Assembly: GCA_004556925.1 (NCBI GenBank)
Contig: SFFI01000029.1
Location: 1-5,522, forward strand
Direction: 5' to 3'
Length of the DNA: 5,522 nucleotides
From: Clostridiales bacterium
Lineage (GTDB): Bacteria > Bacillota > Clostridia > Saccharofermentanales > DTU023
The position numbers and the translations under genes were made by a program. Below, piece after piece: positions 1 to 4,310 of this stretch (positions within the stretch are counted from its first letter, which is position 1; the number at the start of each line of letters is the position of its first letter). The notes beneath the pieces are model-generated. The model did no database searches and was not told where the DNA came from. It was given only the letters and a program-made list of their open reading frames with translations.

Positions 1-99
1 GCGTGCTTATTCTCTCACATTAAGCATCGGTATCTTACGAATCACCCAAAACACAAACGACCACAGAAAATACGCCGCATTGAGAAAAATTACCAACTG
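1..99. repeat. Terminal direct repeat, first copy (circular genome overlap)
   Basis: The first 99 bases are identical to bases 5424-5522. An exact end-to-end repeat of this size on a phage-like contig is the usual assembly signature of a circular molecule written out with overlap, so the unit length is about 5,423 bp. The repeat is not a biological duplication in itself: it falls inside the 3' half of the pVI-like gene and the right arm of the terminal hairpin, and that gene is truncated at the right edge of the window. A true terminally redundant linear molecule is possible but unlikely for this gene set. Confidence 0.93.
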
Positions 100-288
100 A
101 AACAACAGCGCAATCACACCCATAGCCGTTGAGCCAATGAACGATGCTATGATCTGAATACCCGTCTGAAAATATCCCGTGATCTGAGTCAGGATCGTCA
201 TGATCGAATCCGGCATATTGGGAAGCTCAAAGACCAGCAGAGCCGAAAGAACCGTGTAAATCAAATTCAGCAACCCACTAATTATCAT
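7..288 (-). CDS. pVI-like minor coat protein (three hydrophobic helices)
   Basis: A 93-aa very hydrophobic protein. Membrane segments are visible at about residues 2-20, 43-62 and 66-83, ending in a short basic tail (VIRKIPMLNVRE). The ATG at 288 has a good ribosome site (GGAGGGAAG, ending 5 bases before the start) and lies inside the end of the upstream pIII-like gene (11-base overlap), which suggests translational coupling. In filamentous phages, gene III is followed by gene VI, whose small multi-helix product caps the virion end together with pIII and helps release the particle. Position, size and hydrophobicity fit that role; assignment is by context, not by a recognised motif. It is the last gene of the late operon: its TAA stop forms the edge of the large hairpin seen intact at 5396-5431. 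The part within bases 1-99 appears again at 5424-5522. Confidence 0.8.
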   Translation of the reverse strand: MIISGLLNLIYTVLSALLVFELPNMPDSIMTILTQITGYFQTGIQIIASFIGSTAMGVIALLFQLVIFLNAAYFLWSFVFWVIRKIPMLNVRE

Positions 289-1594
289 CGTGCTTCCCTC
301 CTCTCATGAACTCGAAATAGCTTGTCCCACTAATCAGAGCCGAGACCATATCATGAGCCATATTAATAAAGCTCACCACACAAATAAACGAAACAATAGT
401 ACCCAGCACCGGACGCAGCACGTCCATAAGACCATTCTCCAGGCTGACTTGCTGCTCCTGGAGTAAGACCATATTTGTACCATCCGGCAGCGGAACAGAT
501 ACCCCAGGGAATGTAAACTGATACGTATTACCACTCTGTAAAGTAGATAGCATTGTCTGAGCAAAGTCCGTAATCCAACTAGCCGCCTGATAAATAAATC
601 CCAGCCTCTGCGAGAACAAAGACTCATATTGACTCTTAATCCCCGTAATATCCTCCTCGGATGGAATAAAAAGCCCTTTCAAACCCTCTATAATCGCACT
701 GGCAATATTCCCGGGAAGCGAAACAATAGCATTATAAATCGTCTGCAAAAAAGCCAGGATACCAGATAAAAGCCCTGTGGCCTGATCTGACGTTGTAATA
801 GACATATTGCCAATCCGAGGTAATACTTGATAATACACTTTATCCGAGACAGTCCCGATATCTTTTTGAACTTCACGAACACCAAAATAAAACCGGAAAC
901 CCGCCTTAGTAATCTCAGGAAATTCAGCCCCCAACGGAATTTCCTGACGCACAACAGAGCCCGGTTCTATATCTGACACATACTCGGAATCATTCACAAG
1001 CACATGAATTGACGTAGGCTCAACCATTAATGAACCATAACCGTTATATACCTGCAAATAAAGATTGGGATTGCCATTCACATAAATATAAGCCGTATCA
1101 TCCTCCGAAATAACTACATCCTTATAGACATCAACATAAAATACTTCCGGAGCTTGATAAGCAATTGTAGATTTCATGTTGTTAGAATTTGTATACGTAG
1201 CTAAGCGAATAGCCCCAGAAGACAAAGAAGAAGAATTTAAAACGTCCTTAGTAACAGGCCCCATACTAGTCCATTGTCCAGTATAACGAGTACTAAAACC
1301 AAAATATTGTTGGCCTGTTTTTTCGATATGCCACTCAGCCGCCGTATCAGACGCAACTACCGCCGACATCACCGCCATAGGAGACCTACGAAGTCCATAA
1401 ATCGGCTCTATCTCACTGATAAAATCAGGGGTCTCGGATGGCTGTAAACCACCCTGAATCTCCGCAAGATCACCCCACGGATCTATGCCCATATTATCAA
1501 TGGTCAATATACCGCTGGCGAATGTCCGCCCACATGTGGTGGAACAAATAATAAAGGCCGAAAGAAGCAAGGATAATACACGCCGTCTTTGCAT
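278..1594 (-). CDS. pIII-like minor coat / adsorption protein
   Basis: A 438-aa protein from the ATG at 1594. An upstream in-frame ATG at 1615 has no ribosome site, whereas 1594 is preceded by a purine-rich run with two GGGGAGG-like motifs. It has a signal peptide (basic MQRRR, hydrophobic core to about residue 19, probable cleavage after TFA at residue 27), a long polar and beta-rich ectodomain (about 28-270), a hydrophobic or amphipathic stretch (about 274-312, including SLPGNIASAIIEGLKGLFIP), and a C-terminal membrane anchor (about 396-421) followed by a short polar tail. Export signal plus C-terminal anchor plus the pVI-like gene directly downstream is the layout of gene III proteins, which sit at the virion tip and bind the host receptor. 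The ectodomain should be the host-specific part; I recognise no receptor-binding fold. Its first codons overlap the end of the preceding gene by 98 bases in another frame. Confidence 0.78.
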   Translation of the reverse strand: MQRRRVLSLLLSAFIICSTTCGRTFASGILTIDNMGIDPWGDLAEIQGGLQPSETPDFISEIEPIYGLRRSPMAVMSAVVASDTAAEWHIEKTGQQYFGFSTRYTGQWTSMGPVTKDVLNSSSLSSGAIRLATYTNSNNMKSTIAYQAPEVFYVDVYKDVVISEDDTAYIYVNGNPNLYLQVYNGYGSLMVEPTSIHVLVNDSEYVSDIEPGSVVRQEIPLGAEFPEITKAGFRFYFGVREVQKDIGTVSDKVYYQVLPRIGNMSITTSDQATGLLSGILAFLQTIYNAIVSLPGNIASAIIEGLKGLFIPSEEDITGIKSQYESLFSQRLGFIYQAASWITDFAQTMLSTLQSGNTYQFTFPGVSVPLPDGTNMVLLQEQQVSLENGLMDVLRPVLGTIVSFICVVSFINMAHDMVSALISGTSYFEFMRGGKHDDN

Positions 1595-2093
1595 AATCCT
1601 CCCCTCCCCTCTCATATAAAGTCGGATAATCCCCTAAATCTGACCAGACAAGATAATTACCCGCATCCAATGAAAAAGACGCCTCCGACGAACGAACGAA
1701 CGTAGCCTGAGAATTGTAGGAGTTGTACGTCTGGTACGTAAGTACAGCAACATCCGATCCAGTAAATCGGCTGCCGCTGAGTGCCAACGAAGCCGAATAA
1801 GCAAATTTATAGGTATACTGTCCCTCCCGCCAGTACACATAATGCGTACCGTAAGGAAGCTTAGCAGCAACAGGTCCAAAGATAGCAATATTAGAGGTCC
1901 CCACCCCATAGCTAGCATCGATACTAGCCATAGGAACGGCGACAAGAGCAAAATCACCATTCAACTCTCCCTCCTGAGCCACATAGACAGCCGTATCTCC
2001 CAGTTGATAAACGATATCCCCCTCAACGGCCACGGCCCAGCTGAGACCGCTCAACAACAGCAGGAGTATCATAAGGCAAAGCAGTCGGCGCAC
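1497..2093 (-). CDS. Exported membrane-anchored protein, possible minor coat or assembly partner
   Basis: A 198-aa protein starting at a GTG with a strong purine-rich ribosome site (GGAGGGGGCGG). It shows an N-terminal signal peptide (RR then a leucine-rich core, probable cleavage near residues 20-22), an ectodomain of about 145 residues rich in Tyr, Ser, Ala and Gly, and one membrane segment at about residues 170-188 with a short charged cytoplasmic tail (ADIRQRYIDH). This is the same topology as the pIII-like protein after it. No family recognised. It lies between the Zot-like ATPase and the pIII-like gene and overlaps both (71 bases with the ATPase end, 98 with the pIII start), so translation is probably coupled. 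The Zot-like protein has no membrane segment of its own, so this protein could be its membrane partner, but a second minor coat protein is equally possible. The ectodomain has no cysteines. Confidence 0.72.
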   Translation of the reverse strand: MRRLLCLMILLLLLSGLSWAVAVEGDIVYQLGDTAVYVAQEGELNGDFALVAVPMASIDASYGVGTSNIAIFGPVAAKLPYGTHYVYWREGQYTYKFAYSASLALSGSRFTGSDVAVLTYQTYNSYNSQATFVRSSEASFSLDAGNYLVWSDLGDYPTLYERGGEDYAKTACIILASFGLYYLFHHMWADIRQRYIDH

Positions 2094-2772
2094 GAGTCCG
2101 CCCCCTCCATTCTTTCTTATATCGCTTCATCTTGGCATAAGTGTCATAACAGCCATACAACTCCGGCGAATGAACCCACCAGTAATTCCCCAGGACGTCA
2201 CACTGTAATTTACCGTTCTCCTCTATAGCCGTCGTACCGTCGATCAACTGATTATGCTGGATCAAACCGAAATACCCCTGACACAAAACCACATTTTTTA
2301 TCTGCTCCCGCAATGGTTTTGCCAATCTCATAAAAACCTGACTTGTACCGACTATATGCTTCCGCTGCTTCCGCTGCTGCGCAAACTCGGTCATTTCTTC
2401 GATAGACATATTTTTACTTTCAAGACTATTAAATTCCAAGTGGATTTCATCAATAAGATAAAGGACCCCGGCATAACCGTTGGAAATATTAAAGAGAGAA
2501 TCCAATCCATCATACTCAATCACCTCCAACGTATCCGGCAGACCCGATATCTCAACATTGGTCACAAACTTACATCCAGGATACCGATCTATAATCTTAC
2601 GGCAATACTGCACCGCCGAAAGCGTCTTACCACTCCCCTGCGGACCGCAAAAAACCATCAGCCCTTCCGGATCAAAATACTCCGGATGAGCCGCACGAAA
2701 CTCCGACTTATACCGAGCACTGCGAAACAAGCCAACCGGACTCTTCGAGCCTTCCAATAATTCATTCTGCAT
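2023..2772 (-). CDS. Zot/gpI-like phage assembly ATPase
   Basis: A 249-aa P-loop ATPase of the Zonular occludens toxin (Zot) / gene I family, which drives extrusion of filamentous phage through the inner membrane. Walker A is GPQGSGKT at residues 43-50 after a hydrophobic strand (LMVFC). Walker B is VLYLIDE at 103-109, followed by the typical IH. The stretch QQRKQRKHIVGTSQ (132-145) matches the arginine-rich, sensor-like region of this family. The ATG at 2772 has a GAGGTGG ribosome site and starts 9 bases after the stop of the small membrane gene. Oddity: gpI/Zot proteins usually carry a transmembrane segment after the ATPase domain, but the C-terminal part here (about 190-249) is polar and basic with no such segment. 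The last 23 or so codons overlap the signal peptide region of the next gene. The ATPase call is firm; the assembly role comes from family and context. Confidence 0.92.
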   Translation of the reverse strand: MQNELLEGSKSPVGLFRSARYKSEFRAAHPEYFDPEGLMVFCGPQGSGKTLSAVQYCRKIIDRYPGCKFVTNVEISGLPDTLEVIEYDGLDSLFNISNGYAGVLYLIDEIHLEFNSLESKNMSIEEMTEFAQQRKQRKHIVGTSQVFMRLAKPLREQIKNVVLCQGYFGLIQHNQLIDGTTAIEENGKLQCDVLGNYWWVHSPELYGCYDTYAKMKRYKKEWRGRTRAPTALPYDTPAVVERSQLGRGR

Positions 2773-2781
2773 CCCACCACC

Positions 2782-2928
2782 TCAAAAGGACTTAAACATC
2801 AGCTTGCCGCCAAAGGCCGCGCGAAGGAAAGTCGTAACGATCAGATCACACATATAAAAGCAGATCGTCACCGGAAGAGCTATCGTAATACACTCCACGT
2901 AGAGCGATATAATGTCAGAAATAGCCAT
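2782..2928 (-). CDS. Small membrane protein (48 aa), possible minor coat protein
   Basis: A short gene with an ATG at 2928, a clear ribosome site (AAAGGAG, 9 bases upstream) and a TGA nine bases before the Zot-like start. The product begins MAISDIISLYVECITIAL and has one hydrophobic segment at about residues 13-33, then a C-terminal part with basic residues (LRAAFGGKLMFKSF). The end resembles the basic, DNA-facing end of coat proteins (compare AAFKKGK in the major coat protein). No family is recognised. Small hydrophobic proteins between the major coat gene and the assembly ATPase are common in filamentous phages and include pVII/pIX-like tip proteins; that role is a guess from position. It is the first gene after the coat terminator, so its expression needs terminator read-through or an unseen promoter. 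Confidence 0.72.
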   Translation of the reverse strand: MAISDIISLYVECITIALPVTICFYMCDLIVTTFLRAAFGGKLMFKSF

Positions 2929-2958
2929 GCTGCTACGCTCCTTTCTGTTGTTCAAGAG

Positions 2959-3015
2959 GTGGGCCTTTGGCCCACAGGGGACGGGAGATGCGGTTGTTCA
3001 TGGCCTGCGGGCCAT
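2959..3015. other. Two hairpins between coat terminator and late genes
   Basis: Two perfect stem-loops lie in this 140-base gene-free stretch: 2959-2975 (7-bp stem GTGGGCC/GGCCCAC, TTT loop) and 3000-3015 (6-bp stem ATGGCC/GGCCAT, TGCG loop). Both are built around GGCC. Neither has a U-tract on either strand, so they are not ordinary intrinsic terminators. In single-stranded virion DNA such hairpins can be packaging signals or priming sites for the complementary strand, or in mRNA they can protect the 5' end of the late transcript. Which of these applies cannot be told from sequence. No clear promoter is seen here for the downstream genes. Confidence 0.5.
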
Positions 3016-3020
3016 AGGAC

Positions 3021-3062
3021 GGGGAAAAAGAAACGGGAGCACCCCCGAGGGCGCTCCCGTTT
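3021..3062 (-). terminator. Intrinsic terminator after the major coat gene
   Basis: A 10-bp perfect stem (AAACGGGAGC at 3031-3040 with GCTCCCGTTT at 3053-3062) extends inward through CCC/GGG. On the minus strand it is followed by CTTTTTCCCC (3030-3021). It begins 8 bases after the coat gene stop. A strong terminator right behind the coat gene is a hallmark of filamentous phages: it yields short, abundant coat mRNA and lower read-through into minor coat and assembly genes. Confidence 0.9.
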
Positions 3063-3070
3063 CAGGGTGC

Positions 3071-3256
3071 TTAGAGAGAAAGTTTGCCTTTCTTAAAGGC
3101 TGCCATAAGGGCACGGACGCCTTTCCGACCAGCCCACCACATGAAGACCAGACCCACGGAAATACCCGCCACAGCGGCCAAAACCGCCACGATAGTACTC
3201 ACACTGATCTGAGTCTGCAAAGCTGTGATAACCGGCTGAAAATCGGTAAAGGTCAC
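3071..3256 (-). CDS. Major coat protein (pVIII-like)
   Basis: Coordinates give the longest frame from a conventional start (GTG at 3256, 61 aa). The product has a short acidic/polar N-terminus (TFTDFQPVITALQTQ), one membrane segment at about residues 18-41 ending FMWW, and a basic C-terminus (RKGVRALMAAFKKGKLSL). This is the three-part plan of filamentous major coat proteins, where the basic end contacts the packaged DNA. No long signal peptide is present, so membrane insertion without a cleaved leader is likely. The GTG has no ribosome site: GGAGG at 3290-3286 is 29 bases away. The frame stays open upstream, and an in-frame GAG at 3277-3275 sits 8 bases after that GGAGG, which would add seven residues (68 aa, first codons GAG ACT AGT GGT AGC AGC GTT). 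See the tRNA entry. The gene is bounded by the tRNA upstream and a strong terminator downstream, so a separate abundant transcript is expected. Confidence 0.88.
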   Translation of the reverse strand: MTFTDFQPVITALQTQISVSTIVAVLAAVAGISVGLVFMWWAGRKGVRALMAAFKKGKLSL

Positions 3257-3274
3257 AACGCTGCTACCACTAGT

Positions 3275-3295
3275 CTCGGCTCGTTCCTCCCTTCT
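3275..3295 (-). promoter_or_regulatory. Strong ribosome site pointing to an in-frame GAG (candidate non-AUG start of the coat gene)
   Basis: On the minus strand AGAAGGGAGG (3295-3286) is the strongest Shine-Dalgarno in front of the coat gene. No ATG, GTG or TTG follows within 5-14 bases. A GAG (3277-3275) lies exactly 8 bases after GGAGG and is in frame with the coat protein. GAG is the codon read by the CUC anticodon of the initiator-like tRNA encoded immediately upstream. Rival reading: an out-of-frame GTG at 3270 (15 bases from GGAGG) would encode a five-codon peptide whose TGA overlaps the coat GTG at 3256, allowing termination-reinitiation. Confidence 0.5.
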
Positions 3296-3305
3296 TTTAA
3301 ATTTC

Positions 3306-3380
3306 TGGGTGCGGGGAGTGGATTCGAACCACTGTTTCCGGGCTGAGAACCCGACGAATTAACCCTTACTCTACCCCGCA
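3306..3380 (-). tRNA. tRNA with CUC anticodon (Glu) on an initiator-tRNA-like body; CCA encoded
   Basis: A complete 75-base cloverleaf: 7-bp acceptor stem (TGCGGGG/CCCCGCA), T8, A9, 4-bp D stem (GAGT/ATTC), 8-base D loop, 5-bp anticodon stem (TCGGG/CCCGG), loop TTCTCAG with anticodon CTC, 4-base variable region AAAC, 5-bp T stem (AGTGG/CCACT) with TTCGAAT loop, discriminator C, encoded CCA. From memory of bacterial tRNAs, the acceptor stem (positions 2-7), A11:U24, and the three G:C pairs below the anticodon loop match initiator tRNA-fMet; the usual C1xA72 mismatch is a weak U1:A72 pair here. The D-loop GGTTAA, U13, A46, missing base 47, U35-C36-A37 and TTCGAAT loop look like tRNA-Glu. It therefore looks chimeric: chargeable by GluRS yet usable in initiation. 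It sits between the coiled-coil gene (15-base overlap) and the coat gene (no other gene between), so it is probably cut out of the same transcript. C73 is unusual for both parents. Charging and function are inferred. Confidence 0.93.
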
Positions 3381-3680
3381 AGATGGACGCTGGAACATTG
3401 CCGAGTGAAGCCTGATCCCATGCTCGCGACAAAGATCTACCAACTGAGTATTGATCATGACCTCACACCTATATAAAAACTCTGTCCGATTGTACGCCTG
3501 ACGAAGCTGCTCCAACTGATCTTCCAAACGAGCAACATCGGTACGCAGCTGCATCACCTCATCACTGGGAGACAACCGGACAGAGAGCTCTATCGGTCTA
3601 CGCCGGAATAATGAAATCCACCTTCCCGTACCGGTTATAGCCGACTCTAACCTCATCCCCCAACGCTGGATCATAGCCAT
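3366..3680 (-). CDS. Small coiled-coil protein of unknown function
   Basis: The frame is open from an ATG at 3680, giving at most 104 aa, but that start has no ribosome site and its first third overlaps the ssDNA-binding-like gene in another frame. The part that looks clearly coding starts after that gene's stop (from about 3590): a heptad-like coiled coil (VMQLRTDVARLEDQLEQLRQAYN) followed by EFLYRCEVMINTQLVDLCREHGI. Possible internal starts are TTG 3575, GTG 3557 and ATG 3554, none with a convincing ribosome site. A GAG at 3590, 7 bases after the upstream stop, is a further candidate if GAG can initiate here. Long overlaps occur elsewhere in this genome, so the 3680 start is not excluded. 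The TAA stop lies inside the tRNA (tRNA bases 13-15), so excising the tRNA would cut this mRNA at its 3' end. No family or function recognised. Confidence 0.6.
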   Translation of the reverse strand: MAMIQRWGMRLESAITGTGRWISLFRRRPIELSVRLSPSDEVMQLRTDVARLEDQLEQLRQAYNRTEFLYRCEVMINTQLVDLCREHGIRLHSAMFQRPSCGVE

Positions 3681-3834
3681 CCAGTTTTTTCATCGTTACC
3701 GACACCGCCTCACAGCACACACCGGCAACTCCATCCTCGACCCATTGGAGGTAGATGTTATAGCCCTGTATCTGCTCTCCGGTCTTGCTGTCCTTAAAAT
3801 CATACGGACGCATACCCACGATCTCTTTAGACAT
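3598..3834 (-). CDS. Probable ssDNA-binding protein (gpV-like)
   Basis: A 78-aa protein from the ATG at 3834, chosen over an in-frame ATG at 3879 because AAGGAGG (3850-3844) lies 9 bases upstream. The sequence is beta-rich, with alternating hydrophobic residues (YNIYLQWV at 25-32, CEAVSVTMKK at 41-50, DEVRVGY at 60-66) and a C-terminal strand GKVDFIIPA after YNRY. Small size, predicted beta barrel, aromatic residues near basic ones, and first position in the operon ahead of the coat gene fit the small OB-fold proteins that coat filamentous phage ssDNA before packaging. I do not see a diagnostic motif, so the function is inferred. The leftward promoter lies about 50 bases upstream, under the probable control of the repressor at 3973-4119. 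Confidence 0.72.
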   Translation of the reverse strand: MSKEIVGMRPYDFKDSKTGEQIQGYNIYLQWVEDGVAGVCCEAVSVTMKKLDGYDPALGDEVRVGYNRYGKVDFIIPA

Positions 3835-3869
3835 CTTCCTTACCCTCCTTATTAAAAAGAATATTTTTT

Positions 3870-3950
3870 CAGATAACATCTGATTGACTTAATTTTATAT
3901 TATCGGATAAAATCTGTCAAGAGCTTTTGACATATAAAATCTGATTTTAT
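3870..3950. promoter_or_regulatory. Three related operator-like sites between divergent promoters
   Basis: Three copies of a motif close to ATAAaATCTGAT occur: GATAACATCTGAT (3872-3884, inside the palindrome CAGAT-aac-ATCTG, 3870-3882), GATAAAATCTGTC (3906-3918) and TATAAAATCTGAT (3933-3945, inside the 17-base palindrome ATAAAATCTGATTTTAT, 3934-3950). The ATCTG cores are 34 and 27 bases apart. The middle copy overlaps the leftward -35, the right copy fills the spacer of the rightward promoter, and the left copy lies at the leftward transcription start. This is what a repressor controlling both directions would need, and a ribbon-helix-helix gene starts 23 bases to the right. Confidence 0.65.
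3892..3920 (-). promoter_or_regulatory. Leftward promoter for the ssDNA-binding/tRNA/coat operon
   Basis: On the minus strand a perfect TTGACA (3920-3915) is followed after 17 bases by TAAAAT (3897-3892), with TATAAA starting two bases earlier as an overlapping -10. Transcription should start near 3885, leaving a leader of about 50 bases before the ATG at 3834. It is the only clear promoter found for the coat side of the genome. Confidence 0.7.
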
Positions 3951-3955
3951 AAAAT
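3927..3955 (+). promoter_or_regulatory. Rightward promoter for the repressor operon
   Basis: A perfect TTGACA (3927-3932), 17-base spacer and TAAAAT (3950-3955) face the ATG at 3973. The start point would be near 3962, close to the ribosome site (GAAGGGTGA), giving a very short leader. An alternative upstream promoter, TTGACT (3884-3889), 18 bases, TAAAAT (3908-3913), would give a normal leader and may be the real or a second one. Both overlap operator-like sites, suggesting autoregulation. Confidence 0.6.
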
Positions 3956-3972
3956 AAAGAAGGGTGATTCCA

Positions 3973-4119
3973 ATGGACGATAAAATTAAAAAAACCATAA
4001 TATTTGAAAAAGAACTGCACGACAAAATCTTTAAAATGGCACAAGAAAGTCAACGCGATTTTTCTAAGCAGGTAAAATTTATGCTCAAAGAATATATCAA
4101 AATGAAGGAAAATCAGTAA
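3973..4119 (+). CDS. Ribbon-helix-helix (Arc/CopG-like) repressor
   Basis: A 48-aa protein with the compact ribbon-helix-helix pattern: an N-terminal beta strand after basic residues (KKTIIFEKEL, residues 6-15), helix A (HDKIFKMAQESQ, 16-27), a turn at RDFS, and helix B (SKQVKFMLKEYIKMKE, 31-46). Such proteins dimerise, insert the paired strands into the DNA major groove and bind short repeated operators. Repeated sites of this kind lie directly upstream, so it probably represses both its own promoter and the leftward structural operon, setting phage output or maintenance. ATG at 3973 is preceded by AGGGTGA. Its stop overlaps the next start (TAATG), indicating coupling. Codon use is much more A-rich than in the minus-strand genes, which fits a module with a separate history. 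Confidence 0.82.
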   Translation: MDDKIKKTIIFEKELHDKIFKMAQESQRDFSKQVKFMLKEYIKMKENQ

Positions 4120-4274
4120 TGGAAATTGCTATAATTGTCTTCTTGGTAATTATCCTTTTGACTACTCTTATTCGAAAAAATATATCAAACACTGACCCTA
4201 ACTCCAAAACAGATCAGGAAAATAACAACAATATCGCATATTACGTGTCAACGGGGTTGACATTGAAAAAATAG
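4119..4274 (+). CDS. Small single-pass membrane protein, possibly frame-broken at its 3' end
   Basis: A 51-aa frame whose ATG overlaps the repressor stop (TAATG). Residues 2-18 form one hydrophobic segment (EIAIIVFLVIILLTTLI), followed by RK and a polar, Asn-rich tail, so the tail should be cytoplasmic. No family recognised. Being coupled to the repressor, it may help in control of infection or superinfection, but this is a guess. Oddity: after about codon 36 the -1 frame gives a more protein-like continuation (RILRVNGVDIEKIEPQIAEI, then a stop at about 4326 in the terminator loop) with no start codon of its own. The 0-frame end (YYVSTGLTLKK) may thus be the result of a one-base indel or sequencing error, and the original protein may have been about 20 residues longer. 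Confidence 0.6.
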   Translation: MEIAIIVFLVIILLTTLIRKNISNTDPNSKTDQENNNNIAYYVSTGLTLKK

Positions 4275-4310
4275 AACCCCAAATAGCTGAAATATTTTTA
4301 TATACAACAA

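Noticed and set aside
1634..1960. 108-aa Leu-rich minus-strand frame
   Set aside because: Alternative frame inside the 198-aa gene; hydrophobicity follows from the overlapping T-rich codons and it has no ribosome site.
1842..2228. 128-aa plus-strand frame
   Set aside because: Runs antisense to the Zot-like and 198-aa genes, has no ribosome site, and its composition is that of a reverse-strand shadow.
2254..2760. 168-aa plus-strand frame opposite the Zot-like gene
   Set aside because: Antisense to a gene with clear Walker motifs; no ribosome site or recognisable domain.
2912..3346. 144-aa plus-strand frame across the coat gene, terminator and tRNA
   Set aside because: It reads antisense through the terminator, coat gene and tRNA, which are well supported on the other strand.
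3306..3380. tRNA as merely an integration (attP) remnant of a host tRNA
   Set aside because: att sites usually keep only the 3' part of a tRNA and lie beside an integrase. Here the whole molecule, including 5' end and CCA, folds, looks chimeric rather than host-like, and no integrase is present. Not fully excluded without the host genome.
3306..3380. Nonsense-suppressor tRNA
   Set aside because: The loop contains TCA, but a proper 7-base loop closed by GGG/CCC places CTC, not TCA, at positions 34-36.
3835..3879. Longer N-terminus of the ssDNA-binding-like protein from ATG 3879
   Set aside because: The start lies at the edge of the promoter/operator region without a ribosome site, whereas ATG 3834 has AAGGAGG at 9 bases.
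3870..3950. CRISPR-like repeat array
   Set aside because: Only three short, imperfect copies at unequal spacing and overlapping promoters; operators explain them better.
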